Positions 1 to 6,567 of a DNA stretch of 16,181 nucleotides are shown here, piece after piece; within the stretch, counting starts at the first letter, position 1; every line of letters begins with the position of its first letter. Source of the stretch: JBBTSB01 sp964355775 (GTDB taxonomy: Bacteria > Patescibacteriota > Minisyncoccia > 2-02-FULL-40-12 > IGHO2-01-FULL-4-A); assembly GCA_964355775.1 (NCBI GenBank), contig CAYHEP010000021.1:1-16181 (forward strand), read 5' to 3'. The notes beneath the pieces were generated by a model. That model was not told the DNA's origin. It did not search any database and was given only the letters and a program-made list of their open reading frames with translations. The translations under genes and the position numbers were made by a program.

Positions 1-2
1 TT

Positions 3-545
3 GAGTTAGCCGATTTAGAATCAAAACAAAAACGGGAGGGTAAAAATAAAGATAAGGACCTGCCACCGCTTAGCCTGCTCTCCGACAAAAAAGTAATTTA
101 CGTTTTCAACGTGTCCGAAAAACAATTGAAAGAAGGCTGGCATCCACCCGTAGATGGGATCGTACTGTGCAGTACGTTTGAGCTCTTGCTTTCGGAATCA
201 ACTCCCGAAGAGCAAAAGATGTACCTCGACGATCTGGGATTAAAGCAATCGGGTCTTGATGATCTCATTGTAAAAGCATACAAAACCCTCGGCCTCCTGA
301 CGTTTCTGACCACCGGTGAAGACGAAACCCGTGCCTGGACCGCGCATGTCGGCGACCTCATCCCCCGCGCTTCACGTGCCATCCATACCGACTTTGAGCA
401 AAAATTTATCCGCGCCGAAGTCATCAACTGGCAAGAACTCATCAACGCCGGAGCTTGGGGCAAAGCTCGCGAAACCGGCAAACTCAAACTCGTCGGCAAA
501 GACTACGTCATCCAAGAGGGAGATGTAGTGGAAATAAAGATTTGA
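3..545 (+). CDS. ychF: Redox-regulated ATPase YchF/OLA1, C-terminal part (5' end outside window)
   Basis: The reading frame is open from the window edge to a TGA stop and gives about 180 residues, so the N-terminal G domain is missing only because the window begins inside the gene. What remains matches the end of YchF/OLA1: a segment like the family's K-x-V-I-Y-V-F-N-V, the TGS-domain block TGEDETRAW followed by IHTDFEQKFIRAEVI, and the closing GKDYVIQEGDVVEIKI. YchF is a universal ribosome-associated P-loop ATPase of the Obg-related group with a stress role. The GTG at 111 is an internal codon and not the start, because the conserved K-V-I-Y-V-F-N lies upstream of it in frame. It converges on the next gene, with five bases between the stops. 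Family assignment is near certain. Confidence 0.93.
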   Translation, partial: ELADLESKQKREGKNKDKDLPPLSLLSDKKVIYVFNVSEKQLKEGWHPPVDGIVLCSTFELLLSESTPEEQKMYLDDLGLKQSGLDDLIVKAYKTLGLLTFLTTGEDETRAWTAHVGDLIPRASRAIHTDFEQKFIRAEVINWQELINAGAWGKARETGKLKLVGKDYVIQEGDVVEIKI

Positions 546-550
546 AAAAC

Positions 551-850
551 CTATTCTTTCTTCTGTAATCTGCTCCTCTTTCTGTCATCTATGCGTGACC
601 TCAAATCTTCCATCTCTAATCTATGCATGAAATCAATTGCATCTTCACTATCATCTGTGGCATAAACCTCCAATAGACCTTTGATATCCCCTCTTTTCGC
701 TATATCTATATCGTCAAAAACAAACTTTTTTACATCTCTCACCGAATATCTGTCGAACATAATCTGACGATCACGCAAAAATTCTATCAACTCATCCCTT
801 GGAGGCATTTTTTTTGCTTCGTGTTGCACCGACATTTCTTGTATATTCAT
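551..850 (-). CDS. Small charged protein of unknown function, divergent from PaaX-like regulator
   Basis: I do not recognise this protein. From the ATG at 850 it has 99 residues; the frame is open to a TTG at 883, and another in-frame ATG lies at 835, so the start is uncertain. It is very rich in charged residues, has no cysteine and no membrane segment, and ends in an Arg/Lys/Glu-rich stretch (around residues 80-99) that looks helical. A segment DELIEFLRDRQIMFDRYSVR suggests a helical domain. It is transcribed away from the PaaX-like gene, and its ATG lies in one arm of a 16-bp inverted repeat whose other arm covers the regulator's ATG. The two genes are therefore likely to be controlled together. 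Codon use resembles its neighbours and there is no competing frame, so I take it as a real gene. Confidence 0.6.
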   Translation of the reverse strand: MNIQEMSVQHEAKKMPPRDELIEFLRDRQIMFDRYSVRDVKKFVFDDIDIAKRGDIKGLLEVYATDDSEDAIDFMHRLEMEDLRSRIDDRKRSRLQKKE

Positions 851-963
851 ACCTCCCAGTCTACCCCCCCTATAAATAAACAAGGTCTATTATCCACAAC
901 CTCGTATTCAACTCTCTTGCTCTTTCCCAGTTTCTGCCATATGCTGGAGATTGGGAGGTATGA
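847..963. promoter_or_regulatory. Divergent control region with start-codon-spanning inverted repeat
   Basis: AGACTGGGAGGTATGA, read on the minus strand at 862-847, and AGATTGGGAGGTATGA, on the plus strand at 948-963, match at 15 of 16 positions. Each contains the ATG of its own gene directly after a GGGAGGT. For the plus-strand gene a promoter is visible: TTGCTC at 917-922, a 17-nt spacer and TATGCT at 940-945. This places the transcription start in or next to the repeat arm. For the minus-strand gene a weaker TTGTGG-N17-TTTATA can be read. Repeat arms just downstream of both -10 boxes are what an autoregulatory operator would look like. They could instead simply be two similar translation-initiation sites. 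Confidence 0.55.
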
Positions 964-1508
964 CAAATACACCGTTTACTGAAAAGCTACTCAAGGATAT
1001 CGCCATGGTTGGGATTGTTTTGCTGTCGGGAAAACATTTGAGCTCGGGTTTGCGTGCAGCACGAAAGTGGAAACGAGAGTACGAAAACAAAAAACGAGAA
1101 GACATCACTAAAGCGCTACGGAATTTGAGCCACCGAAAACTGCTTACCTTACAATATACTGATAACGGCGATTTGAAAGCCACGATTACTTCCAAAGGAA
1201 AGCAAACGATACGACGGATTGATCTTGATGCCATGATGCTCCCCCGCTCTGATAAGTGGGATGGAACATGGCATGTCGTGATCTTTGATGTCCCAAACAA
1301 AAAAAGTAAAAACCGATCGGCGTTTACTCAACACATCAAAAATCTGGGGTTTCAACTCATGCAAAAAAGCGTCTGGGCCTATCCCTACAAGTGCCACGAA
1401 GAGATCATGATCCTACGCAAATTTTACGAAATCGAAAAGCACGTGATCTATATCGAAACCAAGTTCGTCGAGGACGAACCGGTGTGGAAATCAAAATTCG
1501 GCCTATAG
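960..1508 (+). CDS. PaaX-like winged-helix regulator with Cas2-like domain
   Basis: This is a 182-residue protein from the ATG at 960. A hydrophobic stretch near residues 13-22 is followed by a basic segment, then a winged-helix-like region (about 44-88, with REDITKALRNLSHRKL and a wing ending in T-S-K-G-K). The C-terminal half carries the ferredoxin-fold block WDGTWHVVIFDVPNKK, then LGFQLMQKSVWAYPY, and ends in KFGL. This is the hallmark of the PaaX family, whose middle domain resembles Cas2. PaaX represses phenylacetate degradation in proteobacteria, but no such pathway is visible here, and I recall CPR genomes carrying this family with unknown targets. No CRISPR repeats or other cas genes are present. 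Its stop overlaps the convergent neighbour's stop (CTATAG at 1503-1508). Fold assignment is firm; the target is unknown. Confidence 0.82.
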   Translation: MTNTPFTEKLLKDIAMVGIVLLSGKHLSSGLRAARKWKREYENKKREDITKALRNLSHRKLLTLQYTDNGDLKATITSKGKQTIRRIDLDAMMLPRSDKWDGTWHVVIFDVPNKKSKNRSAFTQHIKNLGFQLMQKSVWAYPYKCHEEIMILRKFYEIEKHVIYIETKFVEDEPVWKSKFGL

Positions 1509-2822
1509 CTTTATGAACCCCTTGATAATATTTTCCTCAATCAACTGGTTCATCCTATCACGCCCAATGTACTCAATAAAGAGCTTGTTCCACAGCGCTT
1601 CTTCCTGATGGTAGAGATACTTTGCCTCGCCTTTTTTTACTACTGACATGATCAAATCGATAAGATCAAAGCTAATCAACTCCTCGTGTGGGCCCGCCAC
1701 TGAACCGGCGGGTCCGCCAGTCCGGGTGGCGGAAAAAAAATCTCCTACAAAATCCAGCCCCTGCCAGTATCCCAACGTATGACCCGATGCATCACCATGC
1801 ATCGCCAGTCGTCCCAAATCCCCTTCAGCTTTGTACCAGTGCTCGGCTTCGGGATTGACGTGGGGTTCGAGCAGTCGAAAATCGTTTTCATCATCTTTGG
1901 CAAGATAGCGCTGGACAATACGAAAACTCCCCTCTGGCGCAGGTCCCTCGGGAACATCTCCACGGAGAAGCGACTGAAGTTTTGAAACAAATTCGGGCTC
2001 TTGGGAGTACTGCCGGATGAGCTTGGTATAAAACGGAACCTCGTTGAGATAATGCAATAAAAGCGTAAACATACGCGCTGTCTCGCCGGGCAAATCAAGC
2101 TTAATCGGTACGATGAAAATAATGCCGAGCTCTTTGAGATGGCTGACGTTGTGGTGCTTCTTTTTCATAAATTTTTCCGCCACATCGAGCCACTCCTGCT
2201 CCAAAACTTTGAGCTGGACTTCGCGCTCCTCAAAATCATCAGCCGTCAACGAATCGTAGCCTTTGTCGAAAAACTCATGCATCCACTCGTTGGTCTGTGT
2301 GAAGCGCAGGGCGGCAAAGACCGATGCAAAGCTTTGCTTATCAACCAGTTCAGCAACCGTCGTGCATTTGAAATGTTCAAGCAGATTGGTCGGCGGAAAT
2401 TTTTCCAGCATGGCAATCGCACGCTCTTGCTTGAGAAAAAAGCCTTTTTTTGGTTGTGCAAGTTCTATAGCCGTGTCACATAGCTTCCCGCACACATGAG
2501 CCATCTGTGAAAGATCGGGCTTGTCCAAAAAAGTGTATAAATGCTCGTCCAAATGCGTCAGACGCTTGATGAGGATACTGTACACTTCTTCTGCCCCGAC
2601 GCCTGTAGGTCGGGGCCCCGACCGTAACGTCGGGGCTGTCAACCTTGAGCCCAATCCCAACTCCTCAAGTGTTCGCCTCACAAGAATAGTGTTTTCCTCC
2701 ATCAGCTTTTCGATGACTTCTTTTTTGCCCGTCAGCTTTTCCATCTTTGATGCAAAATCTATTAGCACCTCGGGCTTGGTTCGAAAAATCTTCGCAAGTT
2801 TTATGTATGCTTCATTTTGCAT
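1503..2822 (-). CDS. Uncharacterised 439-residue cytoplasmic protein, last gene of pentose-phosphate operon
   Basis: I do not recognise a family with a known activity. The product is soluble, mostly helical and acidic, with no signal peptide or membrane segment. Histidines are dense around residues 222-227 (KKKHHNVSH). A block at about 318-356 (ending HGDASGHTLGYWQGLDFVG) looks like a compact conserved core. Two palindromic DNA elements are translated in frame. One gives residues about 61-77 (around SGPRPTGVGA) and the other residues about 364-378 (around TRTGGPAGSVAGP). Both segments are rich in Gly/Pro and probably form surface loops. It overlaps the PfkB kinase by 11 nt and closes a six-gene operon, so a role linked to sugar phosphates or redox is plausible by context only. 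No function is proposed. Confidence 0.85.
   Translation of the reverse strand: MQNEAYIKLAKIFRTKPEVLIDFASKMEKLTGKKEVIEKLMEENTILVRRTLEELGLGSRLTAPTLRSGPRPTGVGAEEVYSILIKRLTHLDEHLYTFLDKPDLSQMAHVCGKLCDTAIELAQPKKGFFLKQERAIAMLEKFPPTNLLEHFKCTTVAELVDKQSFASVFAALRFTQTNEWMHEFFDKGYDSLTADDFEEREVQLKVLEQEWLDVAEKFMKKKHHNVSHLKELGIIFIVPIKLDLPGETARMFTLLLHYLNEVPFYTKLIRQYSQEPEFVSKLQSLLRGDVPEGPAPEGSFRIVQRYLAKDDENDFRLLEPHVNPEAEHWYKAEGDLGRLAMHGDASGHTLGYWQGLDFVGDFFSATRTGGPAGSVAGPHEELISFDLIDLIMSVVKKGEAKYLYHQEEALWNKLFIEYIGRDRMNQLIEENIIKGFIKL
1693..1732. repeat. Double-hairpin palindromic repeat, family 1 copy A (inside a CDS)
   Basis: Two adjacent stems: CCCGCC/GGCGGG at 1693-1698 and 1707-1712, then CCGCCA/TGGCGG at 1714-1719 and 1727-1732. 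It aligns along its whole length with copies at 10422-10462 and 11443-11483. This copy is translated in the minus-strand 439-residue protein without breaking the frame. Confidence 0.85.
2593..2636. repeat. Tandem double-hairpin palindromic repeat, family 2 (inside a CDS)
   Basis: The first hairpin is GCCCCGAC/GTCGGGGC around an 8-nt loop (2593-2616). The second is CCCCGAC/GTCGGGG around a 6-nt loop (2616-2635). Both hairpins use the same stem sequence. The element is translated on the minus strand as residues about 61-77 of the unknown protein. Its sequence is unrelated to family 1, but it shares the two-hairpin layout. Confidence 0.8.
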
Positions 2823-3729
2823 TTTGATTTTTGATTTTTACACTAACTAATGGCCATGGACCCATGTCTCCTGACTTGAGAATTCCCGCTTTGGCGCCGA
2901 ATTGTGTGACCACTGAAGAGGCATTTGCGGTACCAAACTGGATCGCTTTTGCTATATCTCCACTCCGAATATATTCTGACACAAATCCCGATCCAAAAGC
3001 ATCACCTGCTCCCGTGCGCTCCACAACCGGTGAATCAGGGATGCCTGCGGTGTAGGTTGTTTCTTTATCAAAAACCGTTACGCCCCTCGGCCCATCGCTG
3101 ATAGATAAAATGCCTTTTACATATTGTTTGAGACCAGGCGAGAGGCTTTCCGCTTCTTCTTTATTCATTAAGACGATGTCCATATGCGAAAAAAGTGGTT
3201 TGAGTTTTTCCAATCCATGCTCGAGCTCCTTGCCCCCCGGATTGCAGGCGATCTTGATGTTATTTTTCACCGCGTGGGCGACAAGCCGTTCAAACAGATC
3301 ATAGTGTCCGCCCAGCGAATCCAAGAAAAGCCATTTGCATTGCAGTTTTGAAAAATCCAGCTCTGCCACCTCAAAATGCTGACCCTCACCCTTGTAGCTC
3401 AAGATCGTGCGCTCACCCGAAGGATCCACAAGAATCACCGAATACGCCGTCATATCCGTGGAGTGCTTTTCAAACATACTCGTATCTACACCTTCGCTTT
3501 CAAGCTCTGTGATGAGATCACGTCCGTTGGCATCATTGCCGATCACGCCGATGCAAGCTGTCTTCAAGCCTTGTCTCGCAAACGTTACGGCGTAATTTGT
3601 CCCTCCCCCGCCGGTGGTCACGACCATCTTTTTGATCTCTATCTTATCTCCAAGCTTAAAACTCGTCCCTTGATCGGACTCGATCAAAACATCTCTCGTA
3701 GCAGAACCGACGCTAATTATGTCAAACAT
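2812..3729 (-). CDS. PfkB-family (ribokinase-like) sugar kinase
   Basis: This 305-residue protein has the usual family length. It carries the glycine-rich substrate-side motif TTGGGGTNYAVTFARQGL (about residues 38-54), the segment VIGNDANGRDLI, and the C-terminal signature ERTGAGDAFGSGFV with the GAGD anion hole and catalytic Asp243. These enzymes transfer the ATP gamma-phosphate to a sugar or nucleoside hydroxyl in the cytoplasm. The substrate cannot be read from sequence. Ribose, a nucleoside or a sugar phosphate all fit the context with RpiB and Rpe. Its start overlaps the end of rpe by 8 nt and its stop overlaps the next gene by 11 nt, so it is translationally coupled within the operon. 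Family certain, substrate open. Confidence 0.9.
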   Translation of the reverse strand: MFDIISVGSATRDVLIESDQGTSFKLGDKIEIKKMVVTTGGGGTNYAVTFARQGLKTACIGVIGNDANGRDLITELESEGVDTSMFEKHSTDMTAYSVILVDPSGERTILSYKGEGQHFEVAELDFSKLQCKWLFLDSLGGHYDLFERLVAHAVKNNIKIACNPGGKELEHGLEKLKPLFSHMDIVLMNKEEAESLSPGLKQYVKGILSISDGPRGVTVFDKETTYTAGIPDSPVVERTGAGDAFGSGFVSEYIRSGDIAKAIQFGTANASSVVTQFGAKAGILKSGDMGPWPLVSVKIKNQNAK

Positions 3730-4309
3730 TTTTAATAAATTTATCTATTGCTGTGCCAACAACAAATTGGGAGGCTCCTGCAGCTAAAAGCTGATCTATA
3801 TTCTCCGGTGTCACTCCTCCATCCACTATAATCGGTTTGTCGGGATAATAAAAGTGAAAGTCGGCAATTTTTTCGATGACTTCCGGTAAAAACGTGCCTC
3901 CGTTGAATCCCGGTTCCACCGTCATAAAATGCACAAAATCCACCAGATTTACAAAATCAGCGATCGTGCTATGAGAAGTTTTGGGATTCAGCGCGATGCC
4001 AACTTTGCACTCTCCTTCGCGAATCGCATTAATAACCTCATGATGCTTTTGGGTGGCTTCGGTGTGAAACGTGATGGAAGCGACCGAATCAATCCACTTT
4101 ACGATATGATTTTCCGGCTTGGCAACCATTAAATGTGCATGAAGCTCCAAGCTTGTCTCCAAATCCCAAAGCGTATCAATCGTCGTATTGGGCACAAAAA
4201 TCCCATCAGCGATATCCAAATGCGCGACGGTAAAATGCGGCTCAAGCTGTTTCACTTTCTCAACCAGCTCTTCCTTCGTCTTCACCAAAATCGACGGAAT
4301 TATTTGCAT
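3722..4309 (-). CDS. rpe: Ribulose-phosphate 3-epimerase
   Basis: This 195-residue TIM-barrel protein is somewhat shorter than the usual 215-225. The family's key positions are all visible: Ser6 in PSIL, His30 and Asp32 in HLDIADGIFVPN, His59 in AHLMV, the MTVEPGFNGG loop (129-138) that covers the active site, and Asp163 in IIVDGGV. The phosphate-binding end is AAGASQFVVGTAI. The enzyme interconverts ribulose-5-phosphate and xylulose-5-phosphate using a divalent metal. Neighbouring RpiB makes ribulose-5-phosphate, so the operon holds consecutive non-oxidative pentose-phosphate steps. The start overlaps the preceding dehydrogenase by 10 nt. The shortening falls in connecting helices and not in catalytic strands. 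Confidence 0.9.
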   Translation of the reverse strand: MQIIPSILVKTKEELVEKVKQLEPHFTVAHLDIADGIFVPNTTIDTLWDLETSLELHAHLMVAKPENHIVKWIDSVASITFHTEATQKHHEVINAIREGECKVGIALNPKTSHSTIADFVNLVDFVHFMTVEPGFNGGTFLPEVIEKIADFHFYYPDKPIIVDGGVTPENIDQLLAAGASQFVVGTAIDKFIKNV

Positions 4310-5184
4310 AGATTTGGTGGAATTCTTCCTTCTAAAGCCTCGATAATATTTAAAGCAACAACTTCGGACATTTTGGTACGGACTTCGAGCGTGCCGGCGG
4401 CGATATGGGGGGTCAATAGAACATTGCTCATAGCTAATAGCTCGGGGCTAATAGCCGGTTCAAACTCATAGACATCCAGTACGGCACCCTTAATCCATTT
4501 TTCTTTGAGAGCTTTGACCAGTGCCGCTTCATCTACGACCGGACCACGAGAGGAGTTGATCAAAAATGCGCTTGGCTTCATCAGTTTTAATCGCGCCTCG
4601 TTCATAAGATGGTGCGTGGAATCCAAGAGTGGAACATGGAGTGAAACAAAATCACACACGGGAAGTATATCTTCTATTTTTTGTTCAGGACCTATGGGGA
4701 TAACTTTCATATCAAAGCCCTTCATGGCAATCTCAGCAACCCGAGAGCCGATTTTTCCCATTCCTACAATTCCCAACGTCTTTCCTACAATCGAATCCCC
4801 CAGCATATCCCACATACCCCAGCCGGTGAACTTTCCGGCGCGCGTGGCACGATCGGATTCGCTCAAACGGCGTGAAATATCCAGCATGGCAGCGATGGTG
4901 TATTCAGCGACTGCGGGCTCGTTGGTCCCGGGCGTATTGGTGACAAAAATTTTTCTCTGCTTTGCCGCCTCAAGATCAATGTGATTAAAGCCAACCGAGT
5001 AGCTAGCAATTATTTTAAGATTCGGATAGTTCTCTATATCCTGGGCAGTAATCTTGTCGCTAAGAAACGGCATGATTGCATCCGCGTCGGGCATTGAACC
5101 ACCAACTTGCACCTCATACCCCTTTGCCTTGAGCATCGCGATGCCATTTTCAGGGATGGGCCGAGTTACAAAAATCTTAGCCAT
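4300..5184 (-). CDS. D-isomer-specific 2-hydroxyacid dehydrogenase (glyoxylate/hydroxypyruvate reductase-like)
   Basis: From the ATG at 5184 the protein has 294 residues. The frame is open further upstream, but that part lies inside rpiB, and MAKIFVTRP is the family's natural N-terminus. The Rossmann motif GIVGMGKIG is at 138-146. The catalytic triad is Arg213 (NSSRGPVVD), Glu242 (DVYEFEP) and His260 (TPHIAAGT). Such enzymes reduce 2-keto acids such as glyoxylate or hydroxypyruvate with NAD(P)H. The strand after the Rossmann helix reads MKVIPIGPEQ and goes straight into EDIL, so the family's usual Tyr-Asp and some 10-15 following residues are missing. Cofactor preference is therefore unclear. 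It overlaps rpiB by 8 nt upstream and rpe by 10 nt downstream. Confidence 0.9.
   Translation of the reverse strand: MAKIFVTRPIPENGIAMLKAKGYEVQVGGSMPDADAIMPFLSDKITAQDIENYPNLKIIASYSVGFNHIDLEAAKQRKIFVTNTPGTNEPAVAEYTIAAMLDISRRLSESDRATRAGKFTGWGMWDMLGDSIVGKTLGIVGMGKIGSRVAEIAMKGFDMKVIPIGPEQKIEDILPVCDFVSLHVPLLDSTHHLMNEARLKLMKPSAFLINSSRGPVVDEAALVKALKEKWIKGAVLDVYEFEPAISPELLAMSNVLLTPHIAAGTLEVRTKMSEVVALNIIEALEGRIPPNLCK
4426..4458. repeat. AGCTATTAGC-type dispersed repeat inside the dehydrogenase gene
   Basis: On the minus strand, GGCTATTAGC and AGCTATTAGCTATGAGC stand close together. They are translated as residues about 243-253 (AISPELLAMS) of the dehydrogenase. A related run of AGCTAT/AGCTAA units occurs in the flavoprotein gene at 5884-5920. 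Confidence 0.5.
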
Positions 5185-5650
5185 GTTGGAGTTTTCCGGT
5201 TTCTTCGATTTGTTCGATTTCTTTGAGGCGGCGGACGTGGCGCTCTTCAAAGGTAAACGGTGTGGAAAGCCAAATTTTGACCATATCTTTCGCTTCATCT
5301 TCGGAAATAAACGTTGCAGCAAGCGAAAGCACATTGGCATGATTATGTTCCTTGGTCAGCTTCACCATTTCTGGAAATTTTCCGCCGTAGTATACAACGG
5401 CCCGAACATGCTTGTACTTATTTGCGACCATCGCCTCGCCCTGTCCGGAATTTCCCATGACAATCGCAAAAGATTTCTCGGGATCCTGGGAAATTTTTTC
5501 CGCGGCTCGGTGCACAAATTCCGGATAATCGTCCTTCGGATCATACTCCAAGGGACCCACGTCCTCAAACTCAAAACCCCACTCCCGGAGCCAGCGTTTC
5601 ATTTTTTCCTTCAGCTCATATCCTCGATGATCGCCTGCAAGATAGATCAT
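5177..5650 (-). CDS. rpiB: RpiB/LacA/LacB-family sugar-phosphate isomerase (ribose-5-phosphate isomerase B)
   Basis: The 157-residue protein has the family length. It starts with IYLAGDHRGYELKE (Asp7-His8 conserved) and contains the central loop GNSGQGEAMVANK (66-78) and EHNHANVLSLA. The enzyme interconverts ribose-5-phosphate and ribulose-5-phosphate. In the E. coli enzyme a cysteine at the start of the CGTGIG loop is the base. Here that position is Gly66, and a glutamate (Glu72) sits where M. tuberculosis RpiB has its catalytic Glu75, so this is the glutamate-type active site. The ATG overlaps the upstream flavoprotein's stop as ATGA. The C-terminal tail (about 130-157) is charged and helical. 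Confidence 0.88.
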   Translation of the reverse strand: MIYLAGDHRGYELKEKMKRWLREWGFEFEDVGPLEYDPKDDYPEFVHRAAEKISQDPEKSFAIVMGNSGQGEAMVANKYKHVRAVVYYGGKFPEMVKLTKEHNHANVLSLAATFISEDEAKDMVKIWLSTPFTFEERHVRRLKEIEQIEETGKLQHG

Positions 5651-6543
5651 AGCCGGTTCAAATAGCCCACCGCCGAAAGCAATGCGATAACGCCTTGCCC
5701 CGCAGCGATAGGATTTTGTTTATATGCCATATTGGTCACGTCCCCAGCCGCATAGAGCCCGGGAATATTGGTTTCGCAATTTTGGTTGATGATGATTTCC
5801 TCAAAATTGTTTTTTGCCATATCCGATGGCGCCATGCCGGAATTCGCGATCATACCGATATGGACAAAAATGCCATCGACAGAAAGCTTATAGCTTTTAG
5901 CTTTTAGCTCATAGCTCAAGCCATCAACAAATTCATTACCGACGACTTCCTTGGTCATCGCTGAATATATGATCTCAACATTTGGCTTTGCCTGCAAGTT
6001 TTGTATCAACACCGCCTCGCCTTTGAATTGCGGGTTTTTGTTAATGACATAGACTTTTTTGCACAGATCGGCAAGCATGAGCGCCGATTCAAGCACAGAA
6101 TTGCCACCGCCGATGGTTGCTACTACCTTGCCTGCAAAAATCGGTCCATCGCACGTCGTGCAGTAGCTCACGCCCTTGTTGCGAAATTCCTTTTCACCGG
6201 GAATGCCAAGTTCGCGCGGATGCGATCCCGTGGCAATGATGACGGTCTTGGCTTGATAGACTCCATTATTGATATCAAAAAATCCCTCTTTCTTCTCAAT
6301 CTTTTCTATTTCCACAAATTCATCTATAGCCACCTTTAAAAACTCCATATGCTCACGAAATTTTTGCGCGAGCTCGATACCATTGGTTTGCGGGATGCCG
6401 GGCCAATTGCCGATCTCTCCCGACGTGGCAAGCTCACCATTGAAGTCTTTCGTAATCACTTTGAAATTCAATCCGCGCCGTGCAGCATAGATGGCCGCCG
6501 CCGTGCCGGCACTAGAACCCCCGATAATCACTAGATCAAGCAT
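5647..6543 (-). CDS. trxB: Thioredoxin reductase-like FAD/NAD(P)H oxidoreductase
   Basis: From the ATG at 6543 there are 298 residues; the upstream extension of the frame lacks family similarity and overlaps the divergent gene. The FAD motif is VIIGGSSAGTAAA (5-17), with SSAG in place of the usual GPAG. The redox-active cysteines are Cys128 and Cys131 (CTTCDGP), the second dinucleotide fold is IGGGNSVLESA, and the C-terminal FAD motif is GLYAAGDVTN. The family passes electrons from NADPH to thioredoxin or glutaredoxin-like partners. The basic HRRxxxR that reads the NADPH 2'-phosphate is replaced by INKNPQFKGE, so cofactor use may differ. A repeat-derived segment (SYELKAKSYKLS) forms residues about 208-219. 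It is the first gene of the operon; the glutaredoxin at 8739-8975 is a possible partner. Confidence 0.87.
   Translation of the reverse strand: MLDLVIIGGSSAGTAAAIYAARRGLNFKVITKDFNGELATSGEIGNWPGIPQTNGIELAQKFREHMEFLKVAIDEFVEIEKIEKKEGFFDINNGVYQAKTVIIATGSHPRELGIPGEKEFRNKGVSYCTTCDGPIFAGKVVATIGGGNSVLESALMLADLCKKVYVINKNPQFKGEAVLIQNLQAKPNVEIIYSAMTKEVVGNEFVDGLSYELKAKSYKLSVDGIFVHIGMIANSGMAPSDMAKNNFEEIIINQNCETNIPGLYAAGDVTNMAYKQNPIAAGQGVIALLSAVGYLNRL
5884..5920. repeat. AGCTAT/AGCTAA repeat run inside the thioredoxin reductase-like gene
   Basis: Read on the minus strand this is a series of five near-identical 6-8 nt units (AGCTATG, AGCTAAA, AGCTAAA, AGCTATA, AGCTT). It is translated in frame as about 12 residues in a loop before the VDGIFVHIG strand. 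The similar sequence at 4426-4458 suggests a dispersed low-complexity family. Confidence 0.6.
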
Positions 6544-6567
6544 GTAGAATAGTGTATCATAAAATTC
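6544..6567. promoter_or_regulatory. 24-bp divergent intergenic region
   Basis: The six-gene operon and the mannosyltransferase start back to back with only 24 bp between their ATGs. On the minus strand TATGAT (6561-6556) is a fair -10 box, with a loose TTGCAA at 6586-6581, inside the opposite gene. Transcription would begin a few bases before the ATG, so a very short or leaderless mRNA is expected. No Shine-Dalgarno sequence is visible on either side. The box calls are tentative. Confidence 0.35.

Noticed and set aside
960..1508. A true Cas2 of a CRISPR-Cas system
   Set aside because: The protein has a winged-helix N-terminal half of PaaX type, there are no repeat arrays and no other cas genes in the window.
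5185..5340. N-terminal extension of the hydroxyacid dehydrogenase
   Set aside because: It lies in the coding sequence of rpiB in another frame and is not family-like; MAKIFVTRP at 5184 is the natural start.
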